Positions 25,315 through 34,624 are shown, counted from the first letter of the stretch. The stretch: DNA of 64,000 nt from Spirochaetales bacterium (GCA_029098225.1 JAQXNX010000014.1:140790-204789), one strand, 5' to 3'. The notes: generated from the letters alone by a model not told the origin. Numbers and translations are program-made.

Positions 25315-28236
25315 CTATTTGATTCTGTAAGTTTCCGGTGCTCCCAGATAAGACTTTGGCATAGGCTTGTTTGCTTCGTGAATCACGATTTTTTCAAGCA
25401 CTATATTTGGAGTTACCGGGCTCAGTTTTACAGAGTTCAAGCCTGCATGGCAGTCTGCATAAACAGTTGCAATGCGGATATTATTCGGAATATCTTCTCC
25501 CCAAGGGAACTGATTATCACCAACTGCAAACTTTTCAGGATCAACTGCATCCTTCAAAAGTCTCTGACCGTTTATTTCTGCTATAAACTGAAGTTTATTA
25601 TCTTTATAAGCCGGATTTGAAGGATTGATGTAGAAATCAAAAGCCATAACTCCGCCGGTCTTTTCTACAAAATCTTCAGACAAAGCAAATGCATACTCAA
25701 CAAAAGGAGCGTCCTTAGCATCAGGAGCAAAAGTTCTGATTGTATCAGAAGCCTTTACAGCACCCAGAGTTTTTCCATATCCTTCAAGCAAATCAAAACC
25801 GCTCGAACGCACAAAATGAGGAGCTTCCATACTGATATAGTTTGTTGTCTGAACAAAGGTTCCGGCCGGGAAGTTAGTATCTACAGAAGCAGCATCCACA
25901 TGAACCTTAACGAGAATGCGGGCTCCGTGACCATCGTTGCCTTCAATTGTGATTATATCACTTTTGTCACTTTCTTTTGCAAGCTTTTCACGGTCAATTG
26001 TAAGAAGAATTGTGTCAATATTAGCAAGCTTATCACCAAGGCCTTCTTCATCCTTTATGATTTTGCCGTTAAGCCAGCGCTTTGAATCATCCTTGTCATA
26101 CTTTCCAAGAGTTACTGTATATTCACAGCCAGGTTCATTGCAGTTTGCAAGCTTTATGCGGGCTTCATTGCAATCAGGATTTTTGAAAGCGTCAAGATAA
26201 AGGTCGCGTATAGTCCAGTCCTGACCGGTGGTTGTAAAGTCTGCACCATCAATCCAGAAAACATTACGCTTTTTGCGGGTAGGTTCAACATAAGCATAAA
26301 CCGGATATGAGTTAGCAGCTTCACACCAGTTATTAAAGCCAAAGTGCTCAGACCAGGCCATTCCAAAGAAGCGGCCACCACCTACCTTATCACATTCATC
26401 AACAAGCTCTTTATCCGCCTTTACACACTCGCGAACCTTGTCCGCATACACATTAGCGACAAGGGCGTTGTGACTTGCAAACCAGCGGTTCTTTCCACTG
26501 TACAGCTGCATAAGTTCAACATTCATTGTTCCCACAACAGGAAGATAAACCTGGCTGAAGAAGCCAGCCTCCTGCTCTGCCGGAACAAGCGCACGAAGAG
26601 CCTTTGTGCGCTCAATCAAAGCCTTTGCATGGCTGATAATATAATCAGCTTCACCAAAGTTTACCGGATGGAAGGTGTCCGGCTTAAGGGCTTCTGTTCG
26701 GCACATACTTGTGATTTTATTTGATTCATAGACAATATCAGAAAGCTCTTTTACCTGCTCAGCAGTAAAATATGGGAAAGCAGATGCAAACCACTGGTCA
26801 CAATAAGCCTTAGTATCAGAATTATATTTTTCATAATCGTAAGCAAGATTAAGGAAGTAAGAAAGCGGGAACTCGTTTGTAAGAATATCTCCGACATTTA
26901 CAATCCAGAGGTCGCGGATTCCAAACTCGTAGGCAGCAGACATCTGTTCACGGGCCTTTGGAAGATAATTGGTATTGAGCCACTCGTAGCTGTAAGGCCA
27001 TCCGTGGTAATCAAAATGGTAATACATACCGTAGCCGCCCTTGTGAGAGCGCATGTGTTCAGTTGGAACAGTACGAAGGTTTCCGTGGTTATCGTCACAG
27101 AGCATGAGGGTTACGCCCTCAAGCTCAGGATCATCCATAAGACCCTTTGTATGCTTATCGCCGTAGAAGTATGGCTCAACCTCTTTGTATAGGGCAAGCA
27201 TACGAGGAACTTTATCGAGATCCTGATTTACATTTTCACGGATAAGACGGTTCTGAGTTTTAAGAACGTCGCGCAAAAGGTTTATGTTGTCGGCCAGAGT
27301 AGCGTTCTGCATGATGGCTGTATCAGCTTCGCCGCGCATACCAACAGTGATTACATTTTCAAACTTGCCGTTACGTTTTAAGCCGTCTTCCCAGAACTTT
27401 GTAATTCCCTCGCGGTTTTTCCAGAAGTTCCAGGCATCACCGTAAATAGAACCAGGGCCGCGCACATAGCGGTATTCCTCTCCGTTACGGCAACATGGCT
27501 CATGGTGGCTGGCTCCCATAACTACGCCAAGCTCGTCAGCAAGTTCTGCATTTGCAAGGCCAGGGCCGTCCAGACTGAACTGAGCAGACCACATTGCAGG
27601 CCAGAGATAGTTTCCCTTGAGGCGGAGAAGGAGCTCAAAAACGTGCTCGTACATTTTAGCATTAAAGCCGCCAAAATTGTGGGTAGTAAAGTTGCCGTAA
27701 GCAGGCCATTCATCGTTGATAAAGAAACCACGGAAACGTACAGAAGGCTCTTTAGTTACTGTTACGCCTTCTTCGAGTTCTACAGTGTCGCGCTTTGCCG
27801 GCAAAACTCCGCACCAGTCAACGAGAGGAGAAACTCCCATAAGTTCAGAAAGATGGAAAAGACCGTAAATTGTACCGCGCTTGTCGCTTCCGATTATGAT
27901 GATTTTGTCTGAGCGGACAGCAAAAATATAGCACTCGCGTTTACCCCTGATTTTAGAAACATCTGCTGTCAGACCATTATCTGAAGCAAGCTTTTCTGCA
28001 AGAGGCGCCTGAGATATAGTGGCAAAGTAGACGGTGTTTTGTGGCGAGTTTGCGCCAGCAAACTCGGTAAGGTCGCTCTGCGACCGACTTTCGACAGGCT
28101 CAACCACCGCACTCATAGCAGGTTTCTTACCAGTCACCCGCTCCACATCAAGACATACTTTATCTGCAATTTTCTTTACACCAGAAAACTCAGCTTCATC
28201 ACAAAAAAATTCATTTTTCCCATCAATTTTGAACAT
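25315..28236 (-). CDS. GH115 family xylan alpha-1,2-glucuronidase
   Basis: This large glycoside hydrolase removes (4-O-methyl-)glucuronic acid side chains from xylan. Family-typical stretches are RGTIYGLFHLSELMGVSP, FRGFFINDEWPAYGN, LRLKGNYLWPAMWSAQF and VVMGASHHEPCCRN, all in the N-terminal half. No signal peptide is present, so it acts in the cytoplasm on imported oligosaccharides, or is exported another way. The start at 28236 (MFKIDGK) is preferred because AAGGAAAA lies upstream. Residues of about 50-68 (VESRSQSDLTEFAGANSP) are encoded by an inserted palindromic element. No neighbouring xylan genes are seen. Confidence 0.88.
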   Translation of the reverse strand: MFKIDGKNEFFCDEAEFSGVKKIADKVCLDVERVTGKKPAMSAVVEPVESRSQSDLTEFAGANSPQNTVYFATISQAPLAEKLASDNGLTADVSKIRGKRECYIFAVRSDKIIIIGSDKRGTIYGLFHLSELMGVSPLVDWCGVLPAKRDTVELEEGVTVTKEPSVRFRGFFINDEWPAYGNFTTHNFGGFNAKMYEHVFELLLRLKGNYLWPAMWSAQFSLDGPGLANAELADELGVVMGASHHEPCCRNGEEYRYVRGPGSIYGDAWNFWKNREGITKFWEDGLKRNGKFENVITVGMRGEADTAIMQNATLADNINLLRDVLKTQNRLIRENVNQDLDKVPRMLALYKEVEPYFYGDKHTKGLMDDPELEGVTLMLCDDNHGNLRTVPTEHMRSHKGGYGMYYHFDYHGWPYSYEWLNTNYLPKAREQMSAAYEFGIRDLWIVNVGDILTNEFPLSYFLNLAYDYEKYNSDTKAYCDQWFASAFPYFTAEQVKELSDIVYESNKITSMCRTEALKPDTFHPVNFGEADYIISHAKALIERTKALRALVPAEQEAGFFSQVYLPVVGTMNVELMQLYSGKNRWFASHNALVANVYADKVRECVKADKELVDECDKVGGGRFFGMAWSEHFGFNNWCEAANSYPVYAYVEPTRKKRNVFWIDGADFTTTGQDWTIRDLYLDAFKNPDCNEARIKLANCNEPGCEYTVTLGKYDKDDSKRWLNGKIIKDEEGLGDKLANIDTILLTIDREKLAKESDKSDIITIEGNDGHGARILVKVHVDAASVDTNFPAGTFVQTTNYISMEAPHFVRSSGFDLLEGYGKTLGAVKASDTIRTFAPDAKDAPFVEYAFALSEDFVEKTGGVMAFDFYINPSNPAYKDNKLQFIAEINGQRLLKDAVDPEKFAVGDNQFPWGEDIPNNIRIATVYADCHAGLNSVKLSPVTPNIVLEKIVIHEANKPMPKSYLGAPETYRIK
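28041..28112 (+). repeat. Two-hairpin palindromic element, family A, in frame inside GH115
   Basis: Stem CGAGTTTGC/GCAAACTCG (28045-28066), linker GTAA, then stem GGTCGC/GCGACC (28071-28085). It is followed by a TTTCGACAGGCTCAACCACC sequence of the kind found in dispersed palindromic repeats of several bacteria. The arrangement matches the family A copies after groL and asnS. It keeps the reading frame of the glucuronidase. Confidence 0.75.
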
Positions 28237-28459
28237 AAGATTTTTCCTTACTATTGGTCTCGCATTAATGCGCAAATTTAATTTAACATGTATTCTACCA
28301 TACTATTTCAATTCTGTTTATAAGAAAAATCACTAATTCTATGATTTTTATTTTCTACTTCACGCATTACGTAAAAAGTGATAATATAGGTCAACATTTA
28401 CATTATGTCTTCCGGTCGCGGGCGCGGTCGGTTCAGACGGATTATTGAAGGAGGGTACT

Positions 28460-29920
28460 ATGGTACCAGTATTAATTAAAGATTTACTGTCTTCTAAGCC
28501 AGATGGGCAGAAGGTTACAGTATGTGGTTGGGTGCGCACTGTCCGCGACTCAAAGGGTCTTGTTTTTATTCAGGTGAACGATGGAAGCTGCTTTGCAAAT
28601 ATCCAGCTCACCTTTGACCGCAATAATCCTTCTAATAATGCAAATGTAAATGAAATCGAAGCTGAACTCAAAAAGCTCAACACTGGAGCAAGTCTCCGCG
28701 CTGAAGGTCTTCTTATTGAATCTCCTGCAAGCGGTCAGGCTGTAGAAGTAACTCTCGAAAGCCTCAAGTGTCTTGGCGAATCAAATCCGGATGAATATCC
28801 TTTGCAGAAAAACAAGATGTCTATGGAATATCTGCGCGACGTTGCACACCTTCGTGCCCGCACTAACACTTTTGGTGCAGTTTACCGTGTTCGTAACCAG
28901 ATGGCTTTTGCAGTACACAGCTTCTTCCAGGAGCGTGGCTTCCAGTATATTAATGCGCCGGAAATCACCTGCAGCGACTGTGAAGGTGCCGGCGAGATGT
29001 TCCAGGTAACAACCCTCAGCATGGAAAAGATTGCTGAGATGGCTGTAAAAGCCGGAAACGGCGGTATGAAGCCGGAAGACGCTTACAAGATTGTAGACTA
29101 TAAAAAGGACTTCTTTGGAAAGAAGGCCAGCCTCACCGTTAGTGGTCAGCTGGAAGCAGAAACTCTCGCTACAGCCTTGAGCCGTGTTTACACCTTCGGC
29201 CCTACTTTCCGTGCAGAAAACTCTAACACTCCACGCCACCTCGCTGAGTTCTGGATGATTGAACCTGAAATGGCTTTCTTCGACCTGGACGACGATATGG
29301 ACATTCAGGAAGACTTTGTAAAATATCTTTTGAACTGGGCTTTAACAAAGTGCCGCAGTGACCTCGAGTTCTTTGACAAGAGAATCCAGCCAGGACTTAT
29401 CGAAAGTCTTGAAAAGGTTGCAAAGGCTAAGTTCACAAGAATCAGCTATACTCAGGCAATTGAAGACCTTGAAAAGGCAGCTGCAAACGGCGCTAAGTTT
29501 GAATTCAAGCCTTACTGGGGCTGCGACATTGCAACTGAGCACGAGCGCTATCTTACAGAAAAGATTTACAACGGTCCGGTTATGGTTTACAACTATCCAA
29601 AGGAAATCAAGTCTTTCTATATGAAGCAGAATGACGACGGCAAGACTGTAAAGGCCGTAGACGTTCTTGTTCCTGGAATCGGCGAGCTTATCGGCGGTTC
29701 TGAACGCGAAGAAAACTACGACAAGCTTCTTGCTGCCTGCAAAGAGCGCAACATGGATATGTCAAACTACGAATGGTATCTCGACCTTCGCCGCTTTGGT
29801 ACAGTTCCACACTCAGGCTTCGGCTTAGGCTTTGAACGCCTCATGCGCTACGTAACAGGTATGGACAATATAAGGGATGTTATTCCTTATCCTAGAGCTC
29901 CTAAGCTGGCGGATTTTTAA
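28460..29920 (+). CDS. asnS: Asparaginyl-tRNA synthetase
   Basis: This class IIb synthetase charges tRNA-Asn. The OB fold is at residues 15-110 (VCGWVRTVRDSKGLVFIQV). Class II motifs include FGPTFRAENSNTPRHLAEFW (motif 2) and GFGLGFERLMRYV (motif 3). AAGGAGG precedes the ATG at 28460. The body uses highly expressed codons (CGC, TTC, GAC). The last dozen codons change to ATA, AGG, AGA and CCT. A second, synonymous version of those codons in the usual style lies 50 bp downstream, so the 3' end seems to have been replaced. Confidence 0.96.
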   Translation: MVPVLIKDLLSSKPDGQKVTVCGWVRTVRDSKGLVFIQVNDGSCFANIQLTFDRNNPSNNANVNEIEAELKKLNTGASLRAEGLLIESPASGQAVEVTLESLKCLGESNPDEYPLQKNKMSMEYLRDVAHLRARTNTFGAVYRVRNQMAFAVHSFFQERGFQYINAPEITCSDCEGAGEMFQVTTLSMEKIAEMAVKAGNGGMKPEDAYKIVDYKKDFFGKKASLTVSGQLEAETLATALSRVYTFGPTFRAENSNTPRHLAEFWMIEPEMAFFDLDDDMDIQEDFVKYLLNWALTKCRSDLEFFDKRIQPGLIESLEKVAKAKFTRISYTQAIEDLEKAAANGAKFEFKPYWGCDIATEHERYLTEKIYNGPVMVYNYPKEIKSFYMKQNDDGKTVKAVDVLVPGIGELIGGSEREENYDKLLAACKERNMDMSNYEWYLDLRRFGTVPHSGFGLGFERLMRYVTGMDNIRDVIPYPRAPKLADF

Positions 29921-29969
29921 TATGCAAGTTTCCGATAGGAAACTTGGTAAGCACGCTTGCGTGCGACTT
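29921..29969 (+). repeat. Two-hairpin palindromic element, family A (after asnS)
   Basis: Immediately after the asnS stop codon: AAGTTTCC-GATA-GGAAACTT, then GGTAAGCACGC-TT-GCGTGC. It shares the ACTTGGTAAGCACGC junction with the groL copy (ACTCGGTAAGCACGC). Confidence 0.75.
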
Positions 29970-30008
29970 ATCCCTTACCCACGCGCTCCAAAACTGGCAG
30001 ACTTCTAA
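29970..30008 (+). pseudogene. Duplicated 3' end of asnS
   Basis: Thirteen codons read IPYPRAPKLADF-stop, identical in protein to the end of asnS but with nine synonymous codon differences (for example ATC, TAC, CGC, GAC, TTC against ATT, TAT, AGA, GAT, TTT). A one-base gap upstream (GCGACTTATC against an expected CGACGTTATC) suggests the match once extended further. The codon choice fits the body of asnS better than the current gene end does. Confidence 0.8.
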
Positions 30009-30022
30009 GCTGCAGGGGCGTT

Positions 30023-30105
30023 ACGGGGGCGAGCCCCCGTTAGAAGGGGTAGCGGAAAACGCCGCAGGCGGTTGAAGCGAGGGGAAGACTTGCCCCTCCT
30101 TCTAT
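30023..30105 (+). repeat. GC-rich intergenic repeat, family B
   Basis: ACGGGGGC-GAG-CCCCCGT hairpin (30023-30040), AAGGGGTAGCGGA, GGCGGTTGAAGCGAGG and GGGGAAGACTTGCCCC. It lies directly behind the duplicated asnS tail, and its blocks match those at 14589 and, in reverse, at 17363. Confidence 0.6.
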
Positions 30106-30161
30106 AATAAATAAAGCCGGATTTCAATTATGAAATCCGGCTTTATTATTTTGAGCACTTA

Positions 30162-31658
30162 TTATTCTTCGTCTTTATCTGTTTTCTTTTTTGGTTTTTC
30201 AGTTCTGTTTTCTATGAACTTTCCAAGAACAGATTTAAGATCTATACCAAGAGTTTCTCCAAGACTTTCCGATACCTGAGTTACATTTGTCATAATATCT
30301 TTTGTAAGCTTTGAAGAATCTCCTCCATACATATAAATCTTATCGACATTCTGATATGCATTTCCTGCGGCCTCTGCAATTTTTGGAAGCTGTTCAAAAT
30401 AAACCTTCAGGGCATCGAGCTGCATCTGCTGTTTTGCGGCATCTCCATATTCCTTAAGAGCTTCGGCTTTTTCGCGCATACCGTCTGCCTCTGCAACAAG
30501 CTTTGCTTTAACGGCAGCAGCTTCTGCTTCTCCCTGTGCCTGAATTGCTTCTGCAAGTGCTTTTTTACCGGCAGCTTCATTTTCCATGGCAATCTTTTCT
30601 GCTTCGGCTTTTTTCTGTCTGGTAAATGCTTCAGCTTCTGCCTGTCGCTGAATTTCAAATGCTTCAGCTTCAGCATTTTTCTGGCGAGTGTAAAGTTCTG
30701 CATCGGCTTGCTGCTGTGCTGCGAATTTTTCAGCTTCAGCAGTCTTCTTTACTTCTGCATCAAGAGCTTTTTCCTTAATGGAAACTGCCTTTTCCTGAAT
30801 TTCAATCTGTTTTTCCTGTTTTGCAATGTTTGCATCGGCTGCTTTAATTTCCAGAACCTTTCGCTGATTTTCAGTTTCAATTCCTTTTGCAGCTTCTGCC
30901 TTTGCGGCTTCTGTATCTGCCTGGAGCTGGAGCGATGCTTTTTTAATTGCGAGATCAGTCTGTTTTTGTGCAATTTCAAGTTCAGCTGCCACGCGAGCAT
31001 CATTAGCATCTTTATCTGCCTGAGCCTGAGCAATCTTTACTTCTGCTTCGGCTGCTGCCTTTGCTTTTGCTGCGTCTTTAGAAATTGCAACTGTGTTTTC
31101 AATACCAAGATTATTGATTACACCATTGTCATCTTTAAAGTTCTGAATATTAAAAGTAGTAAGTTCAAGTCCAAGATCAAAAAGGTTAGGCTTAACATTC
31201 TCTACAACCTTTTCTGAAAGAACTTTTTTATCTCCCTGAATTAAATCCTTTAATTTAATCTGAGAAATAATTTCACGGATATTACCTTCCAGAACAGGAG
31301 TTACAACCTGAGCTATATCACTTGTTGAATAGCCGATAAATTTTGCAGCAGCGCGTTTCATAGTTTCCGGATCTTGTGATACGGCAATGTTTGCAACAGC
31401 ATCTACTTTAATATTAATTGCATCCTGCGTTGGAATTGAATCTTTAGAGACAAAATCAACCTGAATATTTTCAAGAGTCATATAATCGATTCTCTGTAAA
31501 AAAGGAATTACAAAGATTGCTTTTCCTGTTACAGTTTTTGAACCAAACGGACCAACTCTAATACCGATTCTGTTTTTTGGAACTTTCTTGTAAGAAATAA
31601 AGAAAAACAAAAACAGTACAACAACAAGGGAAATAATTAGAATAGATAAAGTAGTCAT
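30162..31658 (-). CDS. Flotillin-like SPFH-domain membrane protein
   Basis: An N-terminal membrane helix (residues 4-25) anchors the protein. The SPFH/band-7 domain occupies about 30-200 (IGIRVGPFGSKTV, VDAVANIAVS), followed by a long Ala/Glu/Lys-rich coiled coil (about 200-430) typical of flotillins. The 498-aa length is normal. Flotillins form membrane microdomain scaffolds. The short NfeD-type partner often found beside them is not present. The gene stands alone, with AGGAGG before the ATG. Confidence 0.9.
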   Translation of the reverse strand: MTTLSILIISLVVVLFLFFFISYKKVPKNRIGIRVGPFGSKTVTGKAIFVIPFLQRIDYMTLENIQVDFVSKDSIPTQDAINIKVDAVANIAVSQDPETMKRAAAKFIGYSTSDIAQVVTPVLEGNIREIISQIKLKDLIQGDKKVLSEKVVENVKPNLFDLGLELTTFNIQNFKDDNGVINNLGIENTVAISKDAAKAKAAAEAEVKIAQAQADKDANDARVAAELEIAQKQTDLAIKKASLQLQADTEAAKAEAAKGIETENQRKVLEIKAADANIAKQEKQIEIQEKAVSIKEKALDAEVKKTAEAEKFAAQQQADAELYTRQKNAEAEAFEIQRQAEAEAFTRQKKAEAEKIAMENEAAGKKALAEAIQAQGEAEAAAVKAKLVAEADGMREKAEALKEYGDAAKQQMQLDALKVYFEQLPKIAEAAGNAYQNVDKIYMYGGDSSKLTKDIMTNVTQVSESLGETLGIDLKSVLGKFIENRTEKPKKKTDKDEE

Positions 31659-31788
31659 GCGGGTTGACCTCCTTTAATAATACTTTTTTCTGCATGCTGC
31701 AGTCTATTAAAGTATAAAAATTTTTTTTGTAAAGGGCAAGAAAAAAAAACTATTTCCAAAAAAACTTTTAGGGACTATTATTATATAT

Positions 31789-33078
31789 ATGTTTTCTACG
31801 GCGTATTTTAAAAAGAAGTTTTCGCGTTTTGGGCAGATGTTTTATCTTACTCTTTCGAATTTTACAAAAAACGCGCTTTGGGAAAGTGCTTCGGCTTGTG
31901 CTTTTGGTTTCATTTTTTCATTTATTCCACTTTCATTAATTATCTATGCAATTTTAATCGGAATCCTTCGCGTTTATCCAAATATTTATAATTTTATAAT
32001 TACTTTTGCACATGAGTTTGAAACCTTTGTAAATATTCAGCCAGTTCTTGATAAAATGATGGAAACAAAATCTCTTAATGGTTTTAATATTTTTCTTGCA
32101 GTCTGGGTAATATGGATGGCGAGAAAACTTTTTAATTCCATTATAAGTTCCATGAATAAAATTTTCCGTTCTGCTTCAAAACGAAAATCCTGGTTTAATC
32201 AACTGCTGATTTTTATTTCTGAATTTGCCATGACTCTTGTAATAATTGCAATTGTAATTATGGCGTTTATTTTCAGCAGAATTTTGGCTTTACCTTTTTT
32301 TCAGACAATTTTTTCTAAGTTCCCGATTCTGTTTTCCCAGAGTTCACATGGTTTTGCTACTCTTATGATATATTTTATTATATTTATCGCAGGTACTATT
32401 GCCTATCGTGTAATTCCAGGAACAAAGCCTATGCGCCGGCGATGCTTATTTTATTCAGCACTTAATGCAATCAGCTTTTTTATAGTTTCTTTCTTTTTAA
32501 ATAAATTTATGAATGTTGCAAATTACAATACAGTTTATGGAACAATCAGTTCTATTGTTCTTTTAATGATGAAAGTTTATTTATTCTTTATCTTATTTTT
32601 GTTTTATGCACAGATGCTTTATGTTTCTCAATTTTTTGAAACTTTGCTTCGTTCCGAAATTTATCTTCTTCCTAGTTTTCAGACTGTCGGTGGAAGTCCT
32701 GCAGGAATTAAAGATTATTTAAGAAGATTTCTTTTTATTAATCCTTCTCAAATTCAAACTCCGCAGAATACTATTTTTGTAACTAAAGATCAGGTTTTGT
32801 ATGAAAAGGAAGATAAAGCAAAAAATGTTTATTTTATAAAATCCGGATTTATAATTGAAGAGAACTCAGAGGGTAGAAAAGAAATTTCCAAGGGCGCATT
32901 TCTTGGTGATGTTCAATGTATTTTAAATGAAGCTTATGGTTCAAAGGCCACTGCATCTACGGATTGCGAATTAATCAGATTTAATGATGAAGAATTTAAA
33001 AAAATTATAGAAAAGAATCATCATGCTGCAAAAAAAGCAATTGGAAAAATCTTGATATATAAAGATAAAAGTATATAA
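31789..33078 (+). CDS. YihY/BrkB-family membrane protein fused to a cyclic-nucleotide-binding domain
   Basis: Residues 1-300 contain the six helices of the YihY/BrkB family (FIFSFIPLSLIIYAIL, YRVIPGTKPMRRR). From about 325 a cNMP-binding-like beta barrel follows (DKAKNVYFIKSGFIIEE, GAFLGDVQCIL, KATASTDCELIRF). Family function is unsettled; despite old names it is not an RNase. The fusion would allow control by a nucleotide or simply serve as a sensor. The arginine that binds the phosphate in true cAMP sites is not obvious. A TATTAT box lies 7 nt before the ATG, so the mRNA is probably leaderless. rpoN follows closely. Confidence 0.8.
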   Translation: MFSTAYFKKKFSRFGQMFYLTLSNFTKNALWESASACAFGFIFSFIPLSLIIYAILIGILRVYPNIYNFIITFAHEFETFVNIQPVLDKMMETKSLNGFNIFLAVWVIWMARKLFNSIISSMNKIFRSASKRKSWFNQLLIFISEFAMTLVIIAIVIMAFIFSRILALPFFQTIFSKFPILFSQSSHGFATLMIYFIIFIAGTIAYRVIPGTKPMRRRCLFYSALNAISFFIVSFFLNKFMNVANYNTVYGTISSIVLLMMKVYLFFILFLFYAQMLYVSQFFETLLRSEIYLLPSFQTVGGSPAGIKDYLRRFLFINPSQIQTPQNTIFVTKDQVLYEKEDKAKNVYFIKSGFIIEENSEGRKEISKGAFLGDVQCILNEAYGSKATASTDCELIRFNDEEFKKIIEKNHHAAKKAIGKILIYKDKSI

Positions 33079-33079
33079 T
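33052..33079 (+). promoter_or_regulatory. Promoter of rpoN, inside the end of the YihY gene
   Basis: TTGATA (33052-33057), 16-bp spacer, TATAAT (33074-33079). Transcription would begin at or near the rpoN ATG at 33086, and no ribosome-binding site is present. Confidence 0.6.
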
Positions 33080-33085
33080 TTTTTT

Positions 33086-34507
33086 ATGGCTCAGTTTGCA
33101 AAACAGATTCAAACTCAAAAGCAAATTCAAAAAATTTCTCAAAGACAAATTTATGCATTATCTTTGCTTTCTATGAGCAGTTCAGATTTGAGCCAGGAGA
33201 TTTACCGTGCTGCTGCAGAAAATCCGGCACTGGAAATTATTTATGACCCGCATCAGAATTCTGAAGCTTATACAGCGAAATATGGAAGCAGCGAAGATTC
33301 TGAGAATTATTTTAAGGCTCTGGAAAATATAAGCGACAAAAATGAAACTTTACAGGCTCATCTTTTGCATCAGTTAAATTCCATGAATCTTTCGCAGGAT
33401 GAAATGGAGCTTTCTAAAAAACTTATATATAATCTGGACAAAAATGGTTTTTACGGGTCTTCAATTTCTCCGGAAACATTTTTAGATAAAACTCGTCCGG
33501 CGCAGAATTCAAAAATGCTTGAGCAGTGTATTAAGCGTATTCAGCAGATGGATCCTGTTGGTACCTGCTGTAAGTCTCCGGAAGAAAGTCTTTTTGTTCA
33601 GGCTCAAATTTCTAAAAAAGCAACACCACTTTCTCTTTTTATTCTTGATGGTCATATAGATTTTATAAATCCACCCGAGATATTAAAGATTCAGAAAAAA
33701 CTGATTGCTTATAAGGAAGAATGGGCAAAAAAAAGTTTTGCAAAAAAAATAGTTTTAAGCGAGCTGGAGCTTACAGAAAAAGAAATAAAAGAAGCTTTGG
33801 ATTTTATTCTTTCGTTAAATCCTCATCCTGCAATGGGCTATCAGAGTGATGAAAATTATTCCATAGAAACTCCTGATGTTGTTCTTACTATAGAAAAAAA
33901 ATCCGGAAGTATAATAAATGATGATTTTTCTTCGGGACTTGTTGCCGGAGATGAAAAATATCATTTTCAGGTAAAATATGCTTCGGGTGAATTACCTCAG
34001 CTAAAAATTTCTGAAAGCTTTAAAATAGATAAAGAAAATGTTATTCGGGCGCAGAATTTTATAAAATGTCTTTTATTCAGGGAATCTACAATTGTTCTGC
34101 AGGGCTGCGCAATTGTAAAGGAGCAGAAAGCTTTTTTCTTAAAAGGTCCCGAACACATAAAAGCTTTAACAAGGCGAAAAATAGCTGCTTTAATTGGAGT
34201 AAGCGAATCTACTGTTTCCAGAACAGCTGCACGAAAAAACAGTAAATATTTTCAGACAGAATTCGGGCTTTTTCCTGCAAGTTATTTTTTCCCATCGGGT
34301 ATAAAATCAGTTAATGGAAATCATAAAATTTCTTCGGAAAAAGTAAAAATTAAGATGAAGAAAATTCTTGAAGAACCGGGAAATGAAAATTTATCAGATT
34401 TAAAGCTTTGCGAATTATTGAATAAAAAAGGAGCAAAAATTTCGCGAAGAACAGTTTCAAAATATAGGAATCAGCTTGGAATTAAAAATTCATATAAAAG
34501 GCAATAG
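33086..34507 (+). CDS. rpoN: RNA polymerase sigma-54 factor
   Basis: The alternative sigma factor needs AAA+ activators to open promoters. Region I at the N-terminus is glutamine-rich (QTQKQIQKISQRQIYALSLLSMSS). A core-binding region follows, with a helix-turn-helix at about 360-385 (ALIGVSESTVSRTAARK) and the RpoN box ISRRTVSKYRNQLGI near the C-terminus. The 473-aa length is normal. The gene lies 4 kb from hprK/ptsH, with hpf in between on the other strand. That recalls the rpoN-hpf-pts clusters of proteobacteria. Confidence 0.95.
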   Translation: MAQFAKQIQTQKQIQKISQRQIYALSLLSMSSSDLSQEIYRAAAENPALEIIYDPHQNSEAYTAKYGSSEDSENYFKALENISDKNETLQAHLLHQLNSMNLSQDEMELSKKLIYNLDKNGFYGSSISPETFLDKTRPAQNSKMLEQCIKRIQQMDPVGTCCKSPEESLFVQAQISKKATPLSLFILDGHIDFINPPEILKIQKKLIAYKEEWAKKSFAKKIVLSELELTEKEIKEALDFILSLNPHPAMGYQSDENYSIETPDVVLTIEKKSGSIINDDFSSGLVAGDEKYHFQVKYASGELPQLKISESFKIDKENVIRAQNFIKCLLFRESTIVLQGCAIVKEQKAFFLKGPEHIKALTRRKIAALIGVSESTVSRTAARKNSKYFQTEFGLFPASYFFPSGIKSVNGNHKISSEKVKIKMKKILEEPGNENLSDLKLCELLNKKGAKISRRTVSKYRNQLGIKNSYKRQ

Positions 34508-34599
34508 ATTTTTTTGCACGGAAAGGCATTTTTTTGTGGCAGAATATGTCTTTTGCGTGCGTAAATGCCTTTATTAACTGCACACGCCTGTAAAAAAAT

Positions 34600-34624
34600 A
34601 AGCGGCCTGAAAATCAGACCGCTT
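34600..34624. terminator. Hairpin between convergent rpoN and hpf
   Basis: AAGCGG.CTGA/TCAG.CCGCTT stem with a short AAA-type loop, followed by TTAAAATTTAGTTTTATTT. Convergent position supports a terminator role. Confidence 0.6.

Noticed and set aside
28389..28450. GC-rich stretch upstream of asnS as a possible repeat
   Set aside because: It has GGTCGCGGGCGCGGTCGG-type sequence but no hairpin order or blocks in common with family A or B.
30708..31217. Long cysteine- and phenylalanine-rich frame opposite the flotillin gene
   Set aside because: It is the antisense shadow of the Ala/Glu/Lys coiled coil, whose composition leaves the other strand open.
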